Source: Lachnospiraceae bacterium
Lineage (GTDB): Bacteria > Bacillota > Clostridia > Lachnospirales > Lachnospiraceae
DNA length: 59,725 nt
Assembly: GCA_017557525.1 (NCBI GenBank)
Contig: JAFYYN010000004.1
Location: 1-59,725, forward strand
Reading direction: 5' to 3'
In this document: positions 1-8,310 of the stretch, piece after piece
Layout of the letters: each line of letters begins with the position of its first letter
Position numbering within the stretch: the first letter of the stretch is position 1
Position numbers and translations under genes: made by a program
The notes under the pieces: model-generated
Seen by the model: only the letters and a program-made list of their open reading frames with translations
Database searches by the model: none
What the model was told of the DNA's origin: nothing

Positions 1-327
1 ACAAGAGTTAAAGTAGTTAAAAATAAGATCGCTCCTCCTTTCAAAGAGTCAGAGTTTGATATTATCTACGGAAAGGGTATTTCAAAGCTCGGGGATATCA
101 TTGATATCGCAACCAATGATAATATCATTGTTAAGTCAGGTTCATGGTTCTCATATAACGGCGACAAGATCGGTCAGGGCAGGGACAATACAAAGCAGTA
201 TCTTTCCGAGCATCCCGATATCGCTAACGAGATCGAGCAGAAGGTAAGGGACAAATACGTTATAAAGCCTGATGATAACTTCGTAGAAGAGGATGAAGGC
301 GAGTTTGACGAAAACGCTGAAGACTAA
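1..327 (+). CDS. recA: RecA recombinase, C-terminal part (5' truncated by window edge)
   Basis: The open frame from base 1 gives 108 residues ending at TAA. It begins inside the RecA core ([14 protein letters not shown], then [11 protein letters not shown]), continues through the C-terminal domain ([17 protein letters not shown]) and ends in the usual acidic tail rich in Asp and Glu. RecA forms filaments on single-stranded DNA, catalyses strand exchange and stimulates LexA self-cleavage. The N-terminal Walker motifs lie outside the window. A hairpin terminator and recX follow directly, the standard recA-recX order in Firmicutes. Identification is very secure. Confidence 0.97.
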   Translation, partial: TRVKVVKNKIAPPFKESEFDIIYGKGISKLGDIIDIATNDNIIVKSGSWFSYNGDKIGQGRDNTKQYLSEHPDIANEIEQKVRDKYVIKPDDNFVEEDEGEFDENAED

Positions 328-383
328 ATACTGATGATTAAAAATATATATTAGCAGAAAGCATAAATACTGTTAAAAGTGGG

Positions 384-410
384 TGGGTGCGTGGATACGC
401 ACCCATTTTT
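384..410 (+). terminator. Terminator between recA and recX
   Basis: The arms GGGTGCGT (385-392) and ACGCACCC (397-404) form an 8-bp stem with loop GGAT, followed by ATTTTT. The recX ribosome binding site starts only a few bases after the T-run. recX is therefore expressed either by incomplete termination or from an internal promoter, which would keep RecX below RecA. Confidence 0.85.
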
Positions 411-422
411 GTCGGAGGAAAT

Positions 423-1121
423 ATGATTATAAAATTAGGTGAAGGGCAGGGGAAAAAGATCCCGTTCTGTGTAAACGGCGAACTGATTGGACCGCTGTAC
501 CCGGGGGAAGTCAACAATTATTCACTTGAGGATGAGGGTGAGATATCTGAGTCTGTTTATGAGAGGATACTGAATGAGACGATTATTCCCAGGGCAAAGC
601 GGTACACAATGAACCTGCTCATAAAATCTGATAAGACAGAAACTGAGCTAAAGCGTAAGTTAAAGCAGGCAGGATACGGAAATGAGGTCTCAAATGCAGC
701 AATAGAGTATGTAAGAAGCTACCATTATATAGATGAGCTGCGCACTGCCGAGAGCTATATACGAAGTAAGATGGACTATAGCAGCGAGAAAGAGATCAGA
801 TTCAAGCTTTCAGAAAAAGGGGTAAGCGATGATACCATAGATTTGGCATACGATCAGATCATCGAAGAACTGAATGCACTTGAGAACGCTGATGAAAGCA
901 CAGGCGATGACAATGACGGATTGAGAGCATATAGCGAAAATACCGAACTTAAGGCAGCGGTTAATTTTGTAAGGAAGAAGCTTGGATCTAAGTTTGATAC
1001 TTCTGAAAACGCGGAGCCTTCATATGAGGAAAAACAAAAGCTTATGGCAGCAGCTTTCCGTAAGGGCTTTCGTCAGGATAGTATACGCAGAGCTTTTGCC
1101 ATACTTAATGTCGATTCATAA
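423..1121 (+). CDS. recX: Regulatory protein RecX
   Basis: RecX binds RecA filaments and modulates recombinase activity. The 232-residue product carries the family's three-helix repeats, for example residues around 65-100 (ELKRKLKQAGYGNEVSNAA) and 105-145 (AESYIRSKMDY then a KEIRFKLSEKGV-type repeat), and a third at the C-terminus (FRKGFRQDSIRRAF). An acidic low-complexity insert (ENADESTGDDNDG) separates the second and third repeats. I chose the ATG at 423 because GGAGGA sits just upstream. An in-frame GTG at 387 lies inside the terminator stem and is unlikely to be used. Its position after recA supports the call. Confidence 0.88.
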   Translation: MIIKLGEGQGKKIPFCVNGELIGPLYPGEVNNYSLEDEGEISESVYERILNETIIPRAKRYTMNLLIKSDKTETELKRKLKQAGYGNEVSNAAIEYVRSYHYIDELRTAESYIRSKMDYSSEKEIRFKLSEKGVSDDTIDLAYDQIIEELNALENADESTGDDNDGLRAYSENTELKAAVNFVRKKLGSKFDTSENAEPSYEEKQKLMAAAFRKGFRQDSIRRAFAILNVDS

Positions 1122-1159
1122 AAACGGCATATAACCTTTCAGATTTATTAAAAATGTTG

Positions 1160-1189
1160 TTTACTTTTAAGAAGTGATTGTGGTATTAT
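1160..1189 (+). promoter_or_regulatory. Likely sigma-A promoter for the 1233 lipoprotein
   Basis: TTTACT (1160-1165) and TATTAT (1184-1189) are separated by 18 bases, with TGTGG just before the -10 box. It lies 44 bases before the start codon. Confidence 0.5.
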
Positions 1190-1232
1190 CTATTCTTGTG
1201 ATACGAAATATGAAATTCAAGGAGACAGCGAC

Positions 1233-3137
1233 ATGAAAAAAGCAAGGTTACTATTTGTAATGTGCCTTTTGGTATTTACTTTTGTGCTTGCAGCATGTAA
1301 CAAAAACGGTGAGTTAGACTTAAAGAGTATCATTGATACTGGTACTCCCACACCTGAGGCTACAGCAACTCCTGAGCCGACTGCGACTGCCGAACCCACA
1401 AAAGAGGTAACTCCTACCGCAGAACCTACGGCAGAGCCTACAGAGGAACCCACAGCAGAACCTACTGCAGAGCCTACCGAGGAGCCCACACCTACTGAGC
1501 CGGAGGTAACTGAGGAGCCTACTCCTTCTGTTATAGAGGACATGTTCTCAAATGAGGACACGGTGTATGATATCCCTGAGCTCCTTACTTTAGGAACTTA
1601 TGCCGATGGAGATTCCGAGTGGGGTGACGGTAACAAGCTCTATGAAGTATCTTTGGACATGCTTGTATTAAGTGATGAAGATAAGGAAAAATATCCCAAT
1701 CTGGCACTTCAGTTTGATCTTATGAATATGGAATATCGCGATGTTGCTAAATTCTGGACAGAAAAATTCAAGGATCTGTGTGATGGAGGGTATGCTCTGG
1801 AAGGTGATCAGTATTATTTCGTGAGGGATAATTATAACATCTTAAGAGCGGATTCATATGTGGTAAGCCTTGCGGACACAGGGGCTACCTACGAAGGCGG
1901 AGTTCATCCTGATTATGGTACGATCGGAGTTTCCATAGATACAGAGACAGGAGAGCAGCTTACAGTTAAGGATATCTGTAATGACTGGGAGTCTCTTGGT
2001 ACCATGATAGCCTATAAGCTAAACGAGAAATATGGCTTATGGGAGGATGACAGCAAGATAGATGAACTGATATCTTATATAGATGAGAAGATCGATGAAG
2101 GCAGCCAGTCATTTACCATCGGCTATGAGGGTGTTACTTTCTATTTTACACCTTATGAGATAGCAACATACGCTGACGGTGAACTTACGGTAACATTTTC
2201 ACTGGACGAGACTTTTGTTGCCCAGAAGGAAGATGGTCCCGAAATGATGGGGCTTTTTAAGAGAAAATACCGCAGGGTGCCCGAGAGGTATATGCTGCAG
2301 ATAACTCCGGGAACAGGAGTAGAATTACTGGATCTTGTTGAGGAAAACGACAATTTTGATGAGCTTACTATTTGTGAGATACCTAATGAAAAGTATCATG
2401 GTACATCAAACGGACATTATATTCTTTTAAACGGAAACGAGATATTCCGAAAGGACGAAATATACTCTGATAGTAATGATAATGCCTACTTTTATATAAA
2501 GGTTGGTGACAGAAAGTATATCATAGTAAAGACTGTTCAAGGCAGTGACGATACCTATACATATGTTTACAATCTTCTTGATAATGGAAATATCTATGAC
2601 TGGACAGAGGATGGCAATGAGTTTGGTTTCGAGTTTGCCGGCCTTAGGGACTACTACGGGGATGGATTATGGGATTACCATTTGACATCCCAGACCATTT
2701 ATGATCCTGAAAATACGGTTATAGAATCAAGATTTGATGTTATCGGAACAAATTTTGTTACCAAAAAGATAAAGTTTAATTATTCCGGTGATGAGGTTTA
2801 TGATTACGCAAGTCCCTATTATGACTTCACCGGCAGATGGGAGCTTACACTTAAAAAAGACTTTAAGGCAGGCATGATCGATCCCGAGCTTATGTTCAAC
2901 GGAGATGAGAATGTAACCGGCGAGATGGATATGGAAGTGGAGCTCCAGGCAGGAGATGTGATCTATCTCGAGAAGTGTACTGCTGACAAGCAGGTATTCT
3001 TCAGTACCGATAACGGTGAGTGGGGTACCTTCATAATGGATAAGCCCGCTGACTATGATGGGGAATACTTCTATTCTCGTACGATTGGCGGTGAAGATAT
3101 AGATGACCTGTTTGAAGGAATATCTTATGCCGACTGA
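1233..3137 (+). CDS. Secreted lipoprotein with Thr/Pro/Glu linker and RsiV-like (DUF3298) domain
   Basis: The 634-residue product starts with a lipoprotein signal (MKKARLLF, hydrophobic core, lipobox LAAC with Cys at about residue 21). A linker of repeated TxEPTxEP units follows (about residues 36-90), a typical wall-spanning spacer. Residues around 190-330 contain the pattern YEGGVHPDYGTIGVSID then TGEQLTVKDI. This matches the C-terminal domain shared by RsiV anti-sigma factors and PdaC-type proteins (DUF3298). The remaining 300 residues are not recognised. SD is AAGGAGA. It stands alone between its own promoter and a strong terminator. It is probably an envelope protein; the ligand is unknown. 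Confidence 0.72.
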   Translation: MKKARLLFVMCLLVFTFVLAACNKNGELDLKSIIDTGTPTPEATATPEPTATAEPTKEVTPTAEPTAEPTEEPTAEPTAEPTEEPTPTEPEVTEEPTPSVIEDMFSNEDTVYDIPELLTLGTYADGDSEWGDGNKLYEVSLDMLVLSDEDKEKYPNLALQFDLMNMEYRDVAKFWTEKFKDLCDGGYALEGDQYYFVRDNYNILRADSYVVSLADTGATYEGGVHPDYGTIGVSIDTETGEQLTVKDICNDWESLGTMIAYKLNEKYGLWEDDSKIDELISYIDEKIDEGSQSFTIGYEGVTFYFTPYEIATYADGELTVTFSLDETFVAQKEDGPEMMGLFKRKYRRVPERYMLQITPGTGVELLDLVEENDNFDELTICEIPNEKYHGTSNGHYILLNGNEIFRKDEIYSDSNDNAYFYIKVGDRKYIIVKTVQGSDDTYTYVYNLLDNGNIYDWTEDGNEFGFEFAGLRDYYGDGLWDYHLTSQTIYDPENTVIESRFDVIGTNFVTKKIKFNYSGDEVYDYASPYYDFTGRWELTLKKDFKAGMIDPELMFNGDENVTGEMDMEVELQAGDVIYLEKCTADKQVFFSTDNGEWGTFIMDKPADYDGEYFYSRTIGGEDIDDLFEGISYAD

Positions 3138-3159
3138 GATAGTGAAATAATATATACAA

Positions 3160-3188
3160 ATGTCCGCGTAATGCGGACATTTTTTTTG
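3160..3188 (+). terminator. Rho-independent terminator after the lipoprotein gene
   Basis: AATGTCCGC (3160-3168) pairs with GCGGACATT (3174-3182) across loop GTAAT, followed by a run of T. Confidence 0.93.
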
Positions 3189-3204
3189 TTTTGAAAAAAA
3201 GTAG

Positions 3205-3232
3205 TTGCATTTCGCATTTTTATCTGTATAAT
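3205..3232 (+). promoter_or_regulatory. Promoter of the biotin-dependent decarboxylase operon
   Basis: TTGCAT (3205-3210), a 16-base spacer and a consensus TATAAT (3227-3232), 45 bases upstream of the first gene and directly after the preceding terminator. Confidence 0.75.
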
Positions 3233-3277
3233 GATATGTGGTGAAAATTGGAATAAAATTATTCATGGAGGTAAACG

Positions 3278-4711
3278 ATGAGTAACTCAACAAAATTGTC
3301 TGCACGTGACAGAATTGCAACGCTGCTGGACGACAATAGTTTTGTAGAAATCGGCGCATTGGTTACAAAGAGAAATACCGATTTTAATCTACAGACAAAA
3401 GCTGCGCCTTCAGACGGTGTCATCACCGGATATGGCGTAATCAACGGAGCTCCTGTATATGTATATAGCCAGGATGCTTCAGTTCTTGCCGGTACTATCG
3501 GTGAGATGCATGCAAAGAAGATTGCAAATGTATATGACCTCGCTATGAAGTGCGGAACTCCCGTTATCGGTCTTATTGACTGTGCAGGACTTCGTCTTGA
3601 AGAGGCTACAGATGCGCTTGAAGGACTTGGCGAGATCATGTCAAGACAGGCTCTTGCATCAGGACTTATCCCTCAGATCGCTGTTGTATTCGGAAGATGC
3701 GGCGGCGGACTTGGTATTTCTGCAAGTATGAACGATTTCGTATTTGCTACAGAGGATGCAAAGCTTTTTGTCAATGCTCCCAATACCATCAAGGGTAACA
3801 ACGAAGGCAAGTGTGATTCTGCTTCAGCAGCTTTCAAGGCAGAGTGTGGCGAGATCGATTATGTAGGAAAGGACGACGTTGATGTCATAAATGCAGTAAG
3901 AGAGTTAGTATCTCTTATTCCTTCCTGCAATGAGGATGAGGCTGTTGCAGCTGAGTCTACAGATGATCTTAACCGTGAGACTCCCGAGCTTTCATCAGTA
4001 CTTGCTGACGGTGCTAAGGCAGCAGCAAGCATAGGCGATGACAATGATTTCTTCGAGTTAGGAAAAGAGTTCGGAAAGTCAATGGTTACAGGCTTTATTA
4101 AGCTTGATGGCGCTACAGTCGGTGTAGTTGCAAACAGAACAGCTATCCTCGGTGACGATGGAAAGGCTGCTGAAAAGTTTGATCCTGTCCTTACCGTAAA
4201 CGGTATGAGAAAGGCATTTACATTCGTTAACTTCTGTGATTCGTTTAATATACCTGTACTTACTCTTACAAATGCTGAGGGCTTCTGCGGATGCTGTCTC
4301 GACGGCGAGAAGAGAATGGCTACAGCCGCTGCTAAGCTTACAGCCGCTTTTGCAAATGCTACAGTTCCGAAGGTTAACCTTATCTTAGATAAGGCCATCG
4401 GTTCAGCATATACAGTTATGAATTCAAAGGCACTCGGTGCAGATATGGTATTTGCATTAGAGGGTGCTCAAGTCGGACCTATGAAGGCTGATCTGGCTAG
4501 CCAGATAGTAGCAGCTGACGGTGACAAGAAGGCTAAGGCAGATGCCGAAGAGATCATCAAGGCTCAGATTTCTGCTGAGGCTGCTGCATCACGTGGTTAT
4601 GTAGATTCTATCATTTCTGCTGATTCTGCAAGAAAGAACCTCGTTTATGCTTTTGAAATGCTTTACTTAAAAGCAGAAGGCCGTCCCGATAAAAAGCACG
4701 GAACTATTTAA
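3278..4711 (+). CDS. Acyl-CoA carboxyltransferase / decarboxylase alpha-like subunit (MmdA/PccB family)
   Basis: Crotonase-fold carboxyltransferase of 477 residues that should move CO2 between an acyl-CoA and carboxybiotin. N-terminal half: LSARDRIATLLDDNSFVEIG, then a first oxyanion-hole-like loop GRCGGGLGISASMNDF. C-terminal half: TVNGMRKAFTFVNFCDSFNIPVL in two stretches, and a second loop AIGSAYTVMNSKALGADM. It is about 30-40 residues shorter than typical MmdA, and the second loop departs from the usual YGGAY form, so the acyl-CoA substrate is uncertain (methylmalonyl-CoA, glutaconyl-CoA or another). SD GGAGG. It is the first gene of a five-gene run that includes its carrier and membrane subunits. 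Confidence 0.82.
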   Translation: MSNSTKLSARDRIATLLDDNSFVEIGALVTKRNTDFNLQTKAAPSDGVITGYGVINGAPVYVYSQDASVLAGTIGEMHAKKIANVYDLAMKCGTPVIGLIDCAGLRLEEATDALEGLGEIMSRQALASGLIPQIAVVFGRCGGGLGISASMNDFVFATEDAKLFVNAPNTIKGNNEGKCDSASAAFKAECGEIDYVGKDDVDVINAVRELVSLIPSCNEDEAVAAESTDDLNRETPELSSVLADGAKAAASIGDDNDFFELGKEFGKSMVTGFIKLDGATVGVVANRTAILGDDGKAAEKFDPVLTVNGMRKAFTFVNFCDSFNIPVLTLTNAEGFCGCCLDGEKRMATAAAKLTAAFANATVPKVNLILDKAIGSAYTVMNSKALGADMVFALEGAQVGPMKADLASQIVAADGDKKAKADAEEIIKAQISAEAAASRGYVDSIISADSARKNLVYAFEMLYLKAEGRPDKKHGTI

Positions 4712-4723
4712 GTGAGGTAGCAT

Positions 4724-5104
4724 ATGATACTTAGTACATTAATGAATTTTGTTGTCCTTGCAAGCAATGCAGGTGATGATATCACTTATGGTGAAGCAGG
4801 TCTTAATACTGCCATGGGTCTTGGAATAGTATTCTGTGCTCTTGCTTTCATATCACTTGTTATTTCGCTTGAAGGAAAGATTTTCGGTGCCGTTGGCAAA
4901 AAGAAGGCAGCACCCAAGACTCCTGAGGTTCCCACTGCTCCTGCTCCCGCAGTTGTAGAGGAAGTTCAGGACGAAAGTGATGATACTGAGCTCGTAGCTG
5001 TCATCACAGCTGCAATTTACGCATATGAGGCTGAAAACGGCGGAGAAGTTCCGGCTGATGGTCTTGTTGTTAGAAGCATAAGACGTTTAGGTTATGCTAG
5101 GTAA
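4724..5104 (+). CDS. Sodium-pump decarboxylase gamma subunit, OadG family
   Basis: Small membrane protein of 126 residues. One transmembrane helix (about residues 27-49, LNTAMGLGIVFCALAFISLV) is followed by a Pro/Ala/Lys-rich linker and a C-terminal segment AVITAAIYAYEAENG ending in RSIRRLGYAR, the typical end of OadG-like proteins in Clostridia. In the family, gamma subunits anchor the carboxyltransferase to the beta pump and help assembly. It starts 12 bases after the preceding stop, with SD GAGGT. The short, divergent sequence means the call rests partly on neighbours. Confidence 0.8.
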   Translation: MILSTLMNFVVLASNAGDDITYGEAGLNTAMGLGIVFCALAFISLVISLEGKIFGAVGKKKAAPKTPEVPTAPAPAVVEEVQDESDDTELVAVITAAIYAYEAENGGEVPADGLVVRSIRRLGYAR

Positions 5105-5136
5105 TTTTATTTGATTATATTAGGAGGTTATATCCC

Positions 5137-5502
5137 ATGAAAAATTATACCATTACTGTAAATGGCAATGTTTATGAAGTTTCAGTAGAAGAAGGCGGAG
5201 CAGGAGCAGCTCCTGTAGCAGCAGCTCCCAAGGCCGCAGCACCTAAGGCAGCTCCCAAGGCAGCACCTAAGGCAACAGGCGCAGCAGGCAGCATCAAGAT
5301 TGAAGCTCCCATGCCCGGCAAGATCCTTGGTATCAAGGCTAATGTTGGTGACGCAGTAAAGAAGGGCCAGGTTATCATGGTTCTTGAAGCTATGAAGATG
5401 GAGAACGAGATCGTTGCTTCACAGGACGGAACAGTTGCAAGTATCAATGTAGCAGTTAATGCAGCAGTTGAAGCAGGCGATGTTCTTGCTACACTTAACT
5501 AA
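5137..5502 (+). CDS. Biotin carboxyl carrier protein (biotin/lipoyl attachment domain)
   Basis: A 121-residue carrier. A short N-terminal beta segment (MKNYTITVNGNVYEVSV) is followed by a flexible Ala/Pro/Lys linker of repeated APKAAPK units (residues 24-50) and a biotinyl domain with the motif EAMKMEN; Lys87 is the expected biotinylation site. The swinging linker should let one biotin visit several partners. The operon has two different carboxyltransferases and only this carrier, so it probably serves both and delivers carboxybiotin to the membrane beta subunit. SD AGGAGG. Confidence 0.95.
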   Translation: MKNYTITVNGNVYEVSVEEGGAGAAPVAAAPKAAAPKAAPKAAPKATGAAGSIKIEAPMPGKILGIKANVGDAVKKGQVIMVLEAMKMENEIVASQDGTVASINVAVNAAVEAGDVLATLN

Positions 5503-5579
5503 TTACAAGTAGCGCACCTGTATGTCATCCCTAAAATGATGGCAGAAAAGTACAAATCATTTAAGAAACGGAGAGTTTT

Positions 5580-6746
5580 ATGGATTACGTATTAGATACA
5601 TTGAGCAACCTTGCCGAGCAGACAGGCTTTGCCAAGCTCGGATGGGGAAATGTCCTCATGATCCTGGTTGCATTCATATTCTTGTATCTGGCCATAGGAA
5701 AAGGCTTTGAGCCGCTCCTTCTCGTTCCGATTTCATTTGGTATGCTTCTTGTAAATATGTATCCTGAAATCATGTACGAAAAAGGACAGATCTTGGCCGA
5801 TGGTACTGTAGTTGAGAGTACCGGATTGCTCAGATACTTCTTTACACTCGACGAGTGGGGCATAATGCCTTCACTGATATTCATGGGTGTAGGTGCAGGT
5901 ACGGACTTCGGTCCCCTGATCGCTAACCCTATCAGCTTCCTTCTTGGAGCTGCTGCACAGCTTGGTATTTTCGTTGCTTACTTACTTGCAATCGTTTTCG
6001 GTTTCAACGGAAAAGCAGCTGCAGCTATCTCTATCATCGGTGGTGCTGATGGCCCTACATCTATTTTCCTTGCAGGAAAGCTCGGACAGACAAATCTTAT
6101 GGGACCTATTGCGGTTGCAGCATATTCATATATGTCACTGGTTCCTATTATCCAGCCCCCTATCATGAAACTGTTTACTACCGACAGAGAGAGAAAGATA
6201 AAGATGACTCAGCTTCGTCCCGTTACGAAATTAGAGAAGATTCTTTTCCCTGTTATCATTACAGTTGTTGTAGTACTTATCCTTCCAAGCACCGCTCCTC
6301 TTATCGGTATGCTGATGCTCGGAAACTTATTCAGAGAATGTGGTGTTGTTAAGCAGCTTACTGAGACAGCTTCTAACGCACTTATGTACATTGTAGTTAT
6401 CCTTCTTGGTACATCAGTTGGTGCTTCTACAAGTGCTGAGGCATTCCTTAAGGCAGATACCTTAAAGATCGTTGCTTTAGGTCTCCTTGCATTTGGTTTC
6501 GGTACCATGGGCGGTGTGCTTTTAGGAAAGCTTATGTGTGCTCTTACACATGGAAAGATCAATCCTTTGATCGGTTCTGCAGGTGTTTCCGCTGTTCCTA
6601 TGGCAGCACGTGTATCTCAGAAGGTTGGTGCTGAATACGATCCCACAAACTTCCTGCTCATGCATGCTATGGGACCTAACGTAGCCGGTGTTATCGGTAC
6701 TGCCGTTGCAGCCGGTGTATTCATGGCTATTTATGGGGTGAAATAA
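5580..6746 (+). CDS. oadB: Na+-translocating decarboxylase beta subunit (OadB/GcdB/MmdB)
   Basis: Polytopic membrane protein of 388 residues. It decarboxylates carboxybiotin and couples this to outward sodium transport. The family hallmark GGADGPTSIF is present, with Asp157 at the position of the Asp known to be essential for sodium coupling and decarboxylation. About ten hydrophobic segments are visible, including VLMILVAFIFLYLAI, LGIFVAYLLAIVFGF and a C-terminal region ending in AGVFMAIYGVK. Length is typical. It sits in the operon between the carrier and the OadA-like gene, with SD GGAGAG. Confidence 0.95.
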   Translation: MDYVLDTLSNLAEQTGFAKLGWGNVLMILVAFIFLYLAIGKGFEPLLLVPISFGMLLVNMYPEIMYEKGQILADGTVVESTGLLRYFFTLDEWGIMPSLIFMGVGAGTDFGPLIANPISFLLGAAAQLGIFVAYLLAIVFGFNGKAAAAISIIGGADGPTSIFLAGKLGQTNLMGPIAVAAYSYMSLVPIIQPPIMKLFTTDRERKIKMTQLRPVTKLEKILFPVIITVVVVLILPSTAPLIGMLMLGNLFRECGVVKQLTETASNALMYIVVILLGTSVGASTSAEAFLKADTLKIVALGLLAFGFGTMGGVLLGKLMCALTHGKINPLIGSAGVSAVPMAARVSQKVGAEYDPTNFLLMHAMGPNVAGVIGTAVAAGVFMAIYGVK

Positions 6747-6780
6747 TTTCATTTATATATAATTAGAAAGGAATAAAACA

Positions 6781-8187
6781 ATGGCTGAAAAAAGACCGGT
6801 AAAAATTACTGAGACCATCCTTCGTGATGCTCATCAGTCTCTTATAGCTACCAGAATGCCTACCGAGCTTATGCTTCCCATCGCACCTAAGATGGATGAG
6901 GTAGGATATCATTCAGTAGAGTGCTGGGGCGGTGCTACATTTGATGCATGCCTCAGATTCTTAAAGGAAGATCCTTGGGAGAGATTAAGAAAGCTTAAGG
7001 CTTGTTTCAAGAAGACAAAGCTTCAGATGCTTTTCCGTGGACAGAATATCTTAGGTTACAATCATTATGCAGATGACGTAGTTGAGTATTTCGCTCAGAA
7101 GTCAGTTGCAAACGGTATCGATATCGTAAGAATTTTCGACTGCTTGAATGACCTTCGTAACCTCGAGACAGCAGTTAAGGCTACAAAGAAGGAAGGCGGA
7201 CATGCACAGATCGCTCTTTCTTATACATTAGGTGATGCTTATACACTTGAGTACTGGGAGAAGACTGCTAAGCAGATCGAGGAACTCGGTGCAGATTCAA
7301 TCTGTATCAAGGATATGGCTGGTCTGTTAGTTCCTTATGAGGCTACCCGCCTTGTTACGGCTCTTAAGAAGGGCTCAAAGCTTCCTATCCAGTTACATAC
7401 ACACTATACTTCAGGTGTAGCTTCCATGACATACATGAAGGCTGTTGAGGCAGGCTGTGATATCATCGATACCGCTATGTCACCTCTTTCAATGGGTACT
7501 TCACAGCCCGCTACCGAAGTTATGGTAGAAACCTTCAAGGGCACCGAGTATGATTCAGGCCTTGACCAGAACTTACTTGCTGAGATCGCTGCTTACTTTG
7601 CTCCTTACCGTGAGGAGTGCTTAAAGAACGGCCTTCTTAATCCTAAGGTTATGGGCGTTAATATCAAGACTCTCCAGTATCAGGTTCCCGGCGGTATGCT
7701 TTCGAACCTCGTTTCCCAGCTTAAGGAAGCTCATGCTGAGGATAAGTTTGAGGCAGTGCTCGAGGAAGTTCCCCGCGTTCGTAAAGACTTCGGTGAGCCC
7801 CCGCTTGTTACACCTTCAAGCCAGATCGTTGGTACTCAGGCAGTTCTTAACGTACTTCAGGGTGAGAGATATAAGATGGTTACAAAAGAGTCTAAGAAGA
7901 TCCTTTCAGGTGAGTTCGGACAGACCATCAAGCCTTTCAACAAGGAAGTTCAGAAGAAGTGCATCGGCGATGTAGAGCCTATCACCTGTCGTCCCGCAGA
8001 TCTTATCAAACCTCAGCTTGAAAAGTATCGTGAGGAGTGCAAGGAGTGGATCCAGCAGGATGAGGACGTTCTTTCATATGCTCTGTTCCCTCAGGTTGCT
8101 ACTGACTTCTTTAAGTATCGTCAGGCACAGCAGAAGGGCGTTGATGTAGCTGCAGCTGATACAGCTAACAAGGCATATCCTGTGTGA
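6781..8187 (+). CDS. oadA: Oxaloacetate decarboxylase alpha / pyruvate carboxylase B-type carboxyltransferase lacking a biotin domain
   Basis: TIM-barrel carboxyltransferase of 468 residues acting between oxaloacetate/pyruvate and carboxybiotin. Visible active-site elements are ETILRDAHQSLIATR (Asp16), the carboxylatable lysine in CIKDMAG (Lys177) and the metal ligands LHTHYTSG (His206, His208). The C-terminal conserved half of PYC/OadA follows (LSNLVSQL, then EVPRVRKDFGEPPLVTPSSQ). It ends without the biotinyl domain usually fused in OadA, so it must use the separate carrier at 5137-5502. With the MmdA-like gene at the operon start, the set resembles the 12S, 5S and 1.3S parts of propionibacterial transcarboxylase plus a sodium pump. 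Confidence 0.93.
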   Translation: MAEKRPVKITETILRDAHQSLIATRMPTELMLPIAPKMDEVGYHSVECWGGATFDACLRFLKEDPWERLRKLKACFKKTKLQMLFRGQNILGYNHYADDVVEYFAQKSVANGIDIVRIFDCLNDLRNLETAVKATKKEGGHAQIALSYTLGDAYTLEYWEKTAKQIEELGADSICIKDMAGLLVPYEATRLVTALKKGSKLPIQLHTHYTSGVASMTYMKAVEAGCDIIDTAMSPLSMGTSQPATEVMVETFKGTEYDSGLDQNLLAEIAAYFAPYREECLKNGLLNPKVMGVNIKTLQYQVPGGMLSNLVSQLKEAHAEDKFEAVLEEVPRVRKDFGEPPLVTPSSQIVGTQAVLNVLQGERYKMVTKESKKILSGEFGQTIKPFNKEVQKKCIGDVEPITCRPADLIKPQLEKYREECKEWIQQDEDVLSYALFPQVATDFFKYRQAQQKGVDVAAADTANKAYPV

Positions 8188-8214
8188 TCAAACTAAATAT
8201 GTAAGATAAAAAGT

Positions 8215-8254
8215 ATAGACCTCTAGGACTAAATCCCGGAGGTCTATTTTTTTA
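8215..8254 (+). terminator. Terminator, probably bidirectional, after the decarboxylase operon
   Basis: ATAGACCTC (8215-8223) pairs with GAGGTCTAT (8239-8247), then seven T. An A-run just before the stem would give a U-run on the minus strand, so it may also end the converging ABC exporter transcript. Confidence 0.88.
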
Positions 8255-8310
8255 ATACCATATGCAAGAATAAAAACTGGAGTGGATAGAGTGGGTGACA
8301 AATGTGTCAC

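Noticed and set aside
387-422. Upstream GTG start for recX
   Set aside because: It is inside the terminator stem and lacks an SD, whereas the ATG at 423 has GGAGGA.
1217-1561. A 114-residue minus-strand ORF rich in GSVGS/VGSAV repeats
   Set aside because: It is the antisense of the repetitive TPEPT linker of the 1233 lipoprotein and has no ribosome binding site; the repeats follow from the plus-strand codons.
2727-3359. A 210-residue minus-strand ORF across the terminator and promoter region
   Set aside because: It runs through the terminator at 3160, the promoter at 3205 and two real genes, with no recognisable domain.
5172-5447. A 91-residue antisense ORF with Ala/Gly-rich repeats
   Set aside because: It mirrors the Ala/Pro/Lys linker of the biotin carrier.
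8291-8310. Hairpin GGTGACA/TGTCAC just after the exporter stop codon as a separate terminator
   Set aside because: It has a short stem with no U-run on either strand; the stronger stem at 8215-8247 is a better terminator.
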